The notes under the pieces are model-generated. The model did no database searches, was not told the DNA's origin, and saw only the letters and a program-made list of their open reading frames with translations. Positions 1 through 6,318 of a stretch of DNA of 64,000 nucleotides are shown piece after piece. Both the position numbers and the translations under genes were made by a program. The stretch's first letter is position 1; every line of letters begins with the position of its first letter. The stretch lies in the NCBI GenBank assembly GCA_963816685.1, contig CAWFMB010000022.1, positions 45,999 through 109,998 on the forward strand, in the 5' to 3' direction. This stretch comes from CAVYUC01 sp963816685. Its GTDB lineage: Bacteria; Bacteroidota; Bacteroidia; Bacteroidales; Prolixibacteraceae.

Positions 1-393
1 GACTGCCCTTACTGCAGAAGTATCACTTTCATTCGGCTGAAGCATTCCGTAAAGCTTGGCAACTTTCATATCAATATCGGCAATGATGGGGAAATTAAAC
101 AGTACTCCTGTATTTTTTCTTACATTATTTACCCATGCAACGTGTGCATGGATGCTGTCAATACTTAGTCCTATCAATTTTGCGTTCAATTTTTTAAAGT
201 CCTCACTCTGAACTGCAAAACCACTCATTTCGGTTGTGCAAACCGGTGTAAAATCAGCAGGATGTGAGAACAAAACCACCCAGCTGTCTTTATTGTATTC
301 AGAAAACTGAATGGGGCCATGTGTTGTATTTGCATGAAAATCAGGTGCTGTGTCTCCAATTCTTGGCATGTGAAATGTTTTTTCTTCTTCCAT
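1..393 (-). CDS. Peroxiredoxin (AhpC/TSA, Prx6-like), cut by window edge
   Basis: A thiol peroxidase reducing H2O2 and organic peroxides. The frame opens with ATG at 391-393 and runs off the left edge, so 131 codons are visible and the C-terminal part is missing (the family is usually about 200-220 aa). The peroxidatic cysteine is C52 in the motif DFTPVCTTE, and the end of the visible part (SAVRAV) matches the conserved region before the C-terminal domain of the Prx6 subgroup. No signal peptide, so cytoplasmic. Monocistronic as far as visible. Assignment to the peroxiredoxin superfamily is firm; Prx6-type versus AhpC-type is inferred from the fragment. Confidence 0.93.
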   Translation of the reverse strand, partial: MEEEKTFHMPRIGDTAPDFHANTTHGPIQFSEYNKDSWVVLFSHPADFTPVCTTEMSGFAVQSEDFKKLNAKLIGLSIDSIHAHVAWVNNVRKNTGVLFNFPIIADIDMKVAKLYGMLQPNESDTSAVRAV

Positions 394-547
394 TTTTGTA
401 AATTTTAAAAGTTAAATTTTATTACTCTATGAATAACACTTTTAATACAAATAGGTTCAGAAATTCAGGAGGAAGTTAAAACAAACTTTTGTCAAATTAA
501 ATTATAAAAAAATTACACTGAAAATGTTGTATTACAGCAGAAGTTAC

Positions 548-1390
548 TTATAATTTTTCAACCTGTTGTTTGGTTTTATGTTCGTTTTTAAACCATCGGG
601 TTGTTAACAGATACATGAACAGGACAGAGGCAGTTACAACCAGTCCGCTTATATACAGAAAATCATTTTTCTGCATCAGGTAGATGGGATGTTCATAAAT
701 TTGTTCCCAGTAGGTTACCGAAAGTAAAACAAGTAAATTATTGATTGAATGTCCAAGAATTGCAAGAATAATGCTCCTTGTACGGACCATCAGCCAGCCA
801 AGTAATAATCCAAGTACAAATGTTGCAGGGAATTGCCAGGGATTTAGATGAAACAGTGCAAATAGCAGTGCCGACATAAATACTGCTGTAAAGCTGTTGT
901 AGTTTCGCTTTAAACCGTGGAAAATTAATCCACGGAAAATCAGTTCTTCTACAATGGGTGCAACAACTGCAACTCTCAGAAAAGCACCCCACCAGCCGTA
1001 ATCGCTTTCAAAAACCTTGTTAAACATTTCCCAGAACCAATAAGGCGCCGGAAATATTTTTTCGATCCAGGCATTTATTATATCAAGCAGGTTATGCATT
1101 CCCCAAAAAAAAGCAACGACAGGGATCAGAATCAGCGGATTGAAGAACTTTACCGGGAATACATGGAAGAGAGGAGCTTTCGATTTTCTGAAACCATATA
1201 TCAGAATAAATAAAGTTGAACCAACACCCAGAATCACTTTTTTAACAGGCCAGTACAAATAGTCTGTTCCCTTGTAGTAATCAATGACAGCCAGTGGAAA
1301 ATCAACTACAGTTTGTATAAAAATGTACAAAATGATCAGGTGAATGGCCTGCAAAATAGTGGGATAGTATTTTTGCCTGATTTGATTCAT
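548..1390 (-). CDS. CPBP family intramembrane glutamic endopeptidase
   Basis: 280 aa, strongly hydrophobic with about seven or eight membrane segments. It carries the three CPBP/Abi (CAAX protease, Rce1-like) motifs: EExxxR as E148, E149, R153 in EELIFRG; FxxxH ending at H181 in FALFHL; and HSINN with H214 and N217. These residues form the intramembrane catalytic site in the family. Substrate cannot be deduced; bacterial members are linked to prenyl-protein or peptide processing and bacteriocin immunity. Upstream gene on the opposite side is unrelated, so no operon role is evident. Family certain, function open. Confidence 0.9.
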   Translation of the reverse strand: MNQIRQKYYPTILQAIHLIILYIFIQTVVDFPLAVIDYYKGTDYLYWPVKKVILGVGSTLFILIYGFRKSKAPLFHVFPVKFFNPLILIPVVAFFWGMHNLLDIINAWIEKIFPAPYWFWEMFNKVFESDYGWWGAFLRVAVVAPIVEELIFRGLIFHGLKRNYNSFTAVFMSALLFALFHLNPWQFPATFVLGLLLGWLMVRTRSIILAILGHSINNLLVLLSVTYWEQIYEHPIYLMQKNDFLYISGLVVTASVLFMYLLTTRWFKNEHKTKQQVEKL

Positions 1391-1463
1391 GTTTAAACCT
1401 GATTAAAGATAACATAAACATAGAGAAAAAACTTTTCTCCCGATAAAAAATAAATTGAAAATC

Positions 1464-1985
1464 CTATGAATTTACTTGATTGGCAACTAAAACATGTGCC
1501 GTTTTAAAGGAAAAGTAGCGTTGCAATACATAACTGTAAATAACAACAATAACTGTGGTAACTATTTTTGAAAATGTTGCAAACCAACCAATGTATTCAA
1601 CAAAAAATTTGAGGAAGATGTAATTGATTAAAATTGCACCGGAAACTGTAATACCATACCTGAACAATTGAATTTTTCCTTTCAGTTCAGAGGCAGTAAA
1701 TGTCACATATTTTGCAAGCAAAAATCCGGTGGTAAAAGTTATTGGAAATACAATTAAAAAAGCTGCAATATGTGGGCTGATGGCAACAAAACCCAAATCA
1801 ACAACCCGCATGGCGATAATGTACCGGTAAAAAAGGAAATAAAGCAATACGTCAAGAAAAGTGTTTGCCCCTCCTGTAACCCCGTACCTGAAAATTTCGA
1901 TTGGAACGAATCGCAGAAACGGGAAGTAAAAACTATCAACTATACGGATGATAAAGTTCCGGATATTTCTCAACAGATTAATCAT
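1464..1985 (-). CDS. GtrA-like membrane protein
   Basis: 173 aa with four predicted membrane helices and the typical GtrA opening (FRYGVTGGANTFLDVLLYFL at about residue 32). GtrA-family proteins are small membrane proteins associated with glycosyl transfer to cell-surface polysaccharides, often as a flippase for undecaprenyl-linked sugars. No glycosyltransferase lies next to it here, so the substrate is unknown. It lies 73 bases upstream of the CPBP protease gene in the same direction and may be co-transcribed with it. The start was taken at the first ATG because the helix pattern begins about 15 residues later. Confidence 0.85.
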   Translation of the reverse strand: MINLLRNIRNFIIRIVDSFYFPFLRFVPIEIFRYGVTGGANTFLDVLLYFLFYRYIIAMRVVDLGFVAISPHIAAFLIVFPITFTTGFLLAKYVTFTASELKGKIQLFRYGITVSGAILINYIFLKFFVEYIGWFATFSKIVTTVIVVIYSYVLQRYFSFKTAHVLVANQVNS

Positions 1986-2062
1986 AAAGGATATTTATTC
2001 CCTTGAACACATGGCAAAGAAACAACTTTTATGAAAAACATGGTAAAATTATTCTCACTTTT

Positions 2063-2479
2063 TTATAGTGAAGGAGGTTTTCTCAACTGTTTTTTTTGTG
2101 CAGTTTTCTTTTTGTTCTCCATTCTTTTTAATCGTGAAGTCGCTGTTGGTTTGGTTTTTACGCGTTTTTTAGTTGGTGTCAGTGCTTTTTCAAGAAGTTG
2201 ATAGAATTTTTCGGTGACCTTGCTTTTGTTGCGCCATTGACTTCTTTCGGAACCTGAATTCAATACAAGTTCACCATCAGTATTTATCCGGTTTTTTAAT
2301 TTCGATTGAAGAATTTGCTTTTGTTGTTCATTCAGAAATTCGGAAGTTTGAATATTGAAACGAAGTTCAACACGTGTATTTACCTTATTTACATTTTGTC
2401 CGCCGGGGCCGCTGCTTCTGCTTGCTGAATAATTAAATTCCCTTGAAATATTTTCTTTTTGTTCTGTTGAGAGTATCAT
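2063..2479 (-). CDS. arfB: Alternative ribosome-rescue factor ArfB (peptidyl-tRNA hydrolase)
   Basis: 138 aa, the usual ArfB/YaeJ/ICT1 length. It holds the class I release-factor GGQ motif (G26-G27-Q28, in SSGPGGQNVNKVNTRVEL) that hydrolyses peptidyl-tRNA, and lacks the codon-recognition domains of RF1/RF2. The C-terminal tail from residue 105 is rich in Lys/Arg, as in ArfB, where it enters the empty mRNA channel of ribosomes stalled without a stop codon. It starts 13 bases downstream of the end of the Crp/Fnr regulator gene, so the two are probably co-transcribed. Confidence 0.93.
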   Translation of the reverse strand: MILSTEQKENISREFNYSASRSSGPGGQNVNKVNTRVELRFNIQTSEFLNEQQKQILQSKLKNRINTDGELVLNSGSERSQWRNKSKVTEKFYQLLEKALTPTKKRVKTKPTATSRLKRMENKKKTAQKKQLRKPPSL

Positions 2480-2492
2480 TTTAAAAAATCAT

Positions 2493-3182
2493 TTAACCGG
2501 TTTTGCTTATGATATCCAATTTGCTTTTATCGGTTATTTCAACATTCCTGCCTTTCAGTTTAATGATATTTTCCTTTTCGAATTCTTTAAGAAATTTTAT
2601 TGCACTTTCGGTTGAAATTGCAGCAAAATCAGCAATTTCCTGACGGGTTAAGTAGTTAAAAATATTTTCCTTTAAAAATTCTTCCTGTGATAAATAAAGC
2701 AGGGTAGATGCAAGTTTTCCGCGCATTTGCTTATAGGTTACATTTTTAATTATGCCGAGCAAATGCCGCTCGTTCCGGTAATTTTTCGAAGTAATCTGCA
2801 GCGCAAATTGGGGATGTTCAAGCAATATTTTTTTCAGGCTCTCTTTTTCAATCATACAGATAACCGAATCTTTTAAAGCCTGTGCCGAATAATTGTGGAT
2901 ATTTTCTCCGAAAACAGCAGAAAAAGCAAGAAAATCGCCTGTTCCGGCAAGACTGATATTAATTTGTTTGTCGTAGCCGGTTTGCAGATAAACCTTAATC
3001 AACCCTTTCACTACAAAAATTACATATGGGGAAAAAGCGCCCTGTTTAAAAATGGTTTCACCTTTTAAATAGGTAATTTGAGTTTTACTCCCTGCAATAA
3101 TTTTAAACTCATCCGGGAAAAGCTCCTCAAAACTTCCGGATTCAGGTTGTAACTCTAAATTTTCTTTATTCAGCTGATTCAT
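2493..3182 (-). CDS. Crp/Fnr family transcriptional regulator
   Basis: 229 aa with an N-terminal cyclic-nucleotide-binding-type beta barrel (about 20-140) and a C-terminal winged helix with the recognition segment LTRQEIADFAAISTESAIKF near residue 180. It has no N-terminal cysteine cluster of the FNR kind and the effector cannot be predicted. It is transcribed away from the five-gene redox operon starting at 3404, with 221 bases between them that hold two palindromes and a strong promoter, so it is the likely regulator of that operon (inference). Co-directional with arfB downstream. Confidence 0.92.
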   Translation of the reverse strand: MNQLNKENLELQPESGSFEELFPDEFKIIAGSKTQITYLKGETIFKQGAFSPYVIFVVKGLIKVYLQTGYDKQINISLAGTGDFLAFSAVFGENIHNYSAQALKDSVICMIEKESLKKILLEHPQFALQITSKNYRNERHLLGIIKNVTYKQMRGKLASTLLYLSQEEFLKENIFNYLTRQEIADFAAISTESAIKFLKEFEKENIIKLKGRNVEITDKSKLDIISKTG

Positions 3183-3243
3183 TATACTTTTTCAAAAAAC
3201 AATACAAAAATACCAAAACAAACAAATTTAATCCCGGTTTTTT

Positions 3244-3258
3244 AGGATAAACTATCCT
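3244..3258. promoter_or_regulatory. Inverted repeat, candidate autoregulatory operator of the Crp/Fnr gene
   Basis: A perfect 6-bp inverted repeat, AGGATA-AAC-TATCCT, 62 bases upstream of the regulator start codon. On the minus strand a possible -7 box (TAAATTTG at 3223-3230) lies just downstream of it, so a protein bound here would cover the -33 region. Repeat seen; role inferred. Confidence 0.4.
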
Positions 3259-3281
3259 GCAGGCTGATGATAGCATAAAAG

Positions 3282-3295
3282 CTGAAATATTTCAG
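3282..3295. promoter_or_regulatory. 14-bp perfect palindrome, candidate Crp/Fnr-type operator
   Basis: CTGAAATATTTCAG reads identically on both strands. Its centre is about 76 bases upstream of the transcription start predicted from the promoter at 3327-3358, close to the spacing used by class I CRP/FNR activator sites. It lies between the divergent regulator and the operon. Palindrome seen; link to this regulator inferred. Confidence 0.5.
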
Positions 3296-3326
3296 TTTTC
3301 AATCCAGTATTGTTTAGCTGTAAACT

Positions 3327-3358
3327 TTTGTGCAGTAACCGATGGCTGCTTATCTTTG
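3327..3358 (+). promoter_or_regulatory. Bacteroidota-type promoter of the redox operon
   Basis: -33 box TTTG at 3327-3330, 20-base spacer, -7 box TATCTTTG at 3351-3358, a full match to the Bacteroidota primary sigma consensus. Transcription should start near 3365, giving a leader of about 40 bases before the ATG at 3404 or 3410. Confidence 0.75.
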
Positions 3359-3403
3359 TTCAAAATAAAAGGGCAAAGAAATGATAATAATATTGAAATT
3401 TAA

Positions 3404-3763
3404 ATGCATATGAAATATGTAGCAATTCCGGTTACAAACAACAGGCTCAGCGAATATTTTGGGGAATGCGATCATTTCGAAATTTACGTCACCGACCGCA
3501 AAGTTATCAGCAGGAAAATAGTGCCGGCTCCACCGTTTGCTGATGTTGAAGAATTACCGTTGTGGCTCAAAATGCATGGAATTACAGATGTTATTTCATT
3601 CAAATTAAACCCAAAGATCATCACATTGTTTGTTTCCCGAAAAGTGAACCTGTATGTTGGAATTCCATTTGAATCGCCGGATAAACTGATAGAAGATTAT
3701 TTACAGGGAAAACTTGAATCGGATAAAAATATTATTAAAGAAATTACAAATAATCAATTTTAA
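3404..3763 (+). CDS. NifX/NifB-type iron-molybdenum cofactor-binding-like protein
   Basis: 119 aa with the fold and order of the dinitrogenase iron-molybdenum cofactor family (PF02579): MKYVAIPV start, EYFGECDHFEIYVTD strand, ELPLWLKMHGITDVISF and the final VNLYVGIPFE. In this family the domain binds metal or Fe-S/Mo cluster intermediates; outside nif operons its job is usually unknown, and no nif genes are present. First gene of a five-gene redox operon. The start could be ATG 3404 or the in-frame ATG 3410, the latter giving the usual MKYVAIPV terminus. A link to metal or sulfur trafficking is inference. Confidence 0.82.
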   Translation: MHMKYVAIPVTNNRLSEYFGECDHFEIYVTDRKVISRKIVPAPPFADVEELPLWLKMHGITDVISFKLNPKIITLFVSRKVNLYVGIPFESPDKLIEDYLQGKLESDKNIIKEITNNQF

Positions 3764-3792
3764 TTAATTACAAAATTTAAATTTTTAATATC

Positions 3793-4143
3793 ATGAAAGT
3801 TTTAAAAACAGGGCTTCAGGAAATTGAGACACGTGCAGAATTGCAAAAGCTGTTAGACGAAAATGAAAATGTAATGGTTTGCTGTGGCCGGATGGGACCA
3901 ATGTGTATTCCGGTTTACGATGTCATGGAAGAACTTGAAGATGAGCGCCCGGATGTAAAGTTTGCTGTAATGGGATTTGATAATCCTGAGTCTGCTGTAA
4001 TCAGGAATGCTCCTGAATGTAATGAATTTATGGGATTGCCATTTACAATGTACTATAAAAACGGGGAATTGGTTAAAGCCACCAGCAGCATCCAGAACAT
4101 GCAGCAGGTTACCGGTATTCTCGATGATAAGTTTGGAAATTGA
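3793..4143 (+). CDS. Atypical thioredoxin-fold protein (CCGRMGPMC active site)
   Basis: 116 aa. The C-terminal half has clear thioredoxin-fold features: MGPMCIPVYDVMEEL in place of the active-site helix, a cis-proline P83 in GLPFTMYYKNG, and a strand-turn-helix end. The redox site is unusual: instead of WCGPC it reads C30-C31-G-R-M-G-P-M-C38, so the CxxC pair is lost and three cysteines flank the helix start, with another at C76. It sits directly before trxB, which suggests it is a dedicated partner of that reductase. Cytoplasmic, no signal peptide. Fold assignment good, redox role inferred. Confidence 0.8.
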   Translation: MKVLKTGLQEIETRAELQKLLDENENVMVCCGRMGPMCIPVYDVMEELEDERPDVKFAVMGFDNPESAVIRNAPECNEFMGLPFTMYYKNGELVKATSSIQNMQQVTGILDDKFGN

Positions 4144-4225
4144 GTGAATGTAAAAATTGTCAATCCTGCGAAAGCGAAAATCTTTTTATGATCTTAGTGC
4201 AGGAATAGCAATTTAAAAAAAAACG

Positions 4226-5149
4226 ATGGACGAATTATTTGATGTAATGATAATTGGTGCCGGGGCTGCCGGTTTAACTGCCGGTATTTATGCCTCGCGT
4301 TCAAAATTGTCGACGCTGATATTAAATGAAGGTGCTGTTGGCGGTCAAATGGTGCTAACAGAAGAAATTGCAAATTATCCGGGCGTTGAAACAACAAAAG
4401 GTTATTTGCTTGCCAACACAATGAAACAGCAGGCAAAAAGTTTTGGGTGTAAGATGAAATCGAATGTGAAAATTTTGAATTACAATTTTGAAGATAATAT
4501 TAAAACTGTGGAGTTGGAAGATGGAAGAATCTTTAAATCAAAAGCTGTAATTTTAACTCCTGGCGGAAGGCCACGTACCTTGAATATACCTGGCGAAGAA
4601 CAGTATAAGGGATTTGGAATTTCGTACTGCGCAACTTGTGACGGCGACTTTTTTACCGGAAAAGAAGTAGTGGTGGCAGGAGGTGGAAATTCTGCACTTG
4701 AAGAAGCAGTTGCACTTACAAAATATGCAACTAAAGTGACGATTGTCCATCAGTTCGATAAGTTCCAGGCGTTCAGCCATGCCATTGAAGAAGCGGGTAA
4801 AAATCCTAAAATTCAGTTTGTAATGGAATCAGAATTGCGAAGTTTTTCAGGAAACGGGAAACTTGAAAAGGTTTTAATTGAGCATCTGCCATCAGGAAAA
4901 AGAAGTGAATTGAAAACAGACGGCACTTTCATTTTTATTGGTTACCAGCCAAATACTGAAAGCCTTGCAAATGTGGTGGATTTAAATGAGCGAAATGAAA
5001 TTATTGTTGACAGCGATATGAAGACAAATGTTAATGGTGTTTTTGCGGCCGGCGATTGCATTGCAAAAAAATACAGACAGGTAACAACTGCAGTGGCCGA
5101 CGGAACAATTGCAGCATTGAGTGTGTCGGAGTATTTAAGAAAAAATTAA
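4226..5149 (+). CDS. trxB: Thioredoxin-disulfide reductase-like flavoprotein without NADPH arginines
   Basis: 307 aa, the usual low-molecular-weight TrxR length. FAD-binding GAGAAG (11-16), redox pair C135-A-T-C138, nucleotide-domain GGGNSA (152-157) and the terminal FAD motif (GVFAAGDC) are intact. The NADPH 2'-phosphate motif HRRxxxR is replaced by HQFDKFQ at 175-181, so all three arginines are missing. By family knowledge this argues for NADH, ferredoxin or another donor rather than NADPH. It lies 82 bases after the atypical thioredoxin gene and 14 bases before the OsmC gene, in one operon. Disulfide-reductase fold is certain; electron donor is open. Confidence 0.92.
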   Translation: MDELFDVMIIGAGAAGLTAGIYASRSKLSTLILNEGAVGGQMVLTEEIANYPGVETTKGYLLANTMKQQAKSFGCKMKSNVKILNYNFEDNIKTVELEDGRIFKSKAVILTPGGRPRTLNIPGEEQYKGFGISYCATCDGDFFTGKEVVVAGGGNSALEEAVALTKYATKVTIVHQFDKFQAFSHAIEEAGKNPKIQFVMESELRSFSGNGKLEKVLIEHLPSGKRSELKTDGTFIFIGYQPNTESLANVVDLNERNEIIVDSDMKTNVNGVFAAGDCIAKKYRQVTTAVADGTIAALSVSEYLRKN

Positions 5150-5163
5150 AATTTTAAAAAGTA

Positions 5164-5586
5164 ATGGTTAAACAGGAAGTAAAAATAAACTGGTTGGAAA
5201 ATATGGCTTTTAAGGCCGATGTTGAAGGGCATGAACTGATTCTGGATGCAGCCGAAAGAGTGGGTGGCGAGAATCGCGGGCCTCGTCCAAAACCATTAAT
5301 GCTGGCTGCGCTGGCTGGCTGCACCGGGATGGATGTAATTTCGATCCTGAAGAAAATGAAAGTAGAACCGGATGATTTTAATGTAATCGTTAGCGGCGAC
5401 ATCACTGATGAGCAACCAAAGCGTTTTGCAAATATGCACGTGATTTACGAGTTCAAAGGAAGTGATTTGCCGATGGGAAAATTACAGAAAGCAGTAAATC
5501 TTTCGGAAGAAAAATATTGCGGGGTAAGCGCCGTTTATCGAAAAGCTTTTGAAATTACTTCTGAAATCAGGATTATAAACGAATAA
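5164..5586 (+). CDS. OsmC family protein (thiol-dependent peroxidase-like)
   Basis: 140 aa OsmC/Ohr superfamily protein. The first reactive cysteine is C53 in LAGCTGMDV and the second is in EEKYCGVSAVYR near residue 119, the pair that in the family reduces organic hydroperoxides. The long helix between them (VISILKKM) and the RPKPLMLAAL lead-in fit the YhfA-like OsmC branch. Cytoplasmic. It begins 14 bases after trxB, so it is probably reduced by the thiol system encoded around it. Specific peroxide substrate unknown. Confidence 0.9.
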   Translation: MVKQEVKINWLENMAFKADVEGHELILDAAERVGGENRGPRPKPLMLAALAGCTGMDVISILKKMKVEPDDFNVIVSGDITDEQPKRFANMHVIYEFKGSDLPMGKLQKAVNLSEEKYCGVSAVYRKAFEITSEIRIINE

Positions 5587-5645
5587 AGCATCAAAAAAAA
5601 GAAGGATTGGAAATTATAACCATGTAATCATCAGAAATTAAAATT

Positions 5646-6068
5646 ATGTCGACAACACTAATCGTAATTCTCATTTTCATTGTAGTTCTTATTGGGCTGA
5701 TAACTTACAGTTATTATTCAATGAAGAATGTAAAACCAGTTGAAAACAGTCAAAAAATAAAGGTCCTGGGAAACAGGAATTTTAAATCTGTAACGCGAAA
5801 CGGACTTGTACTTGTTGATTTTTGGGCTCCCTGGTGTGGCCCCTGTAAAATGATAGCCCCTGTATTAAATGATATTGCCGAAACCGAAAACAACATTACA
5901 ATAGCCAAGGTAAACGTTGATCAACAGCAGCCACTGGCCCAAAAGTTTAAGGTACGCAATATTCCCACTATGATTTTATTTAAAGATGGGAGAGAGGTGC
6001 ATCGTTTTGTAGGTGTAAAAACCAAAAAAGCGATATTGAAAGAGGTAAATACTGTTTTGGCCGGTTAA
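5646..6068 (+). CDS. Membrane-anchored thioredoxin
   Basis: 140 aa. An N-terminal membrane helix (about residues 4-22) precedes a complete thioredoxin domain with the canonical WCGPC site at 63-67 and cis-proline in NIPTMILFKDG. No signal-peptidase cleavage site is evident, so the protein is likely tethered to the inner membrane. Residues flanking the helix do not settle which side the domain faces. Last gene of the redox operon, 59 bases after the OsmC gene; it can serve as a classical substrate of the preceding reductase or carry electrons to membrane or envelope partners (inference). Confidence 0.92.
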   Translation: MSTTLIVILIFIVVLIGLITYSYYSMKNVKPVENSQKIKVLGNRNFKSVTRNGLVLVDFWAPWCGPCKMIAPVLNDIAETENNITIAKVNVDQQQPLAQKFKVRNIPTMILFKDGREVHRFVGVKTKKAILKEVNTVLAG

Positions 6069-6318
6069 AAAAAATTTTCGTTGTTCAGAATCCGTTCTGA
6101 TAAGTTATCCGTTGAAAATTACCGGATGCACATACGGTTCCATAATATTATCCAATTAAAACCTGAATCTGAAAACTAAATTTGGCAATATCACAAACTC
6201 AATGAATTAAGAGGTTTTGCATGTGGTTCCTGTTCCCTGTTTACTTTCTATTTTGATTTCGCCATTGTTTTTTAAAATGATAAAGCATTTATACTTCCGC
6301 AAAATCATTCGTTTTGAG

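Noticed and set aside
3404..3763. Nitrogen-fixation gene
   Set aside because: Only the NifX-like domain is present; no nifHDK or nifB is nearby and the neighbours are thiol enzymes.
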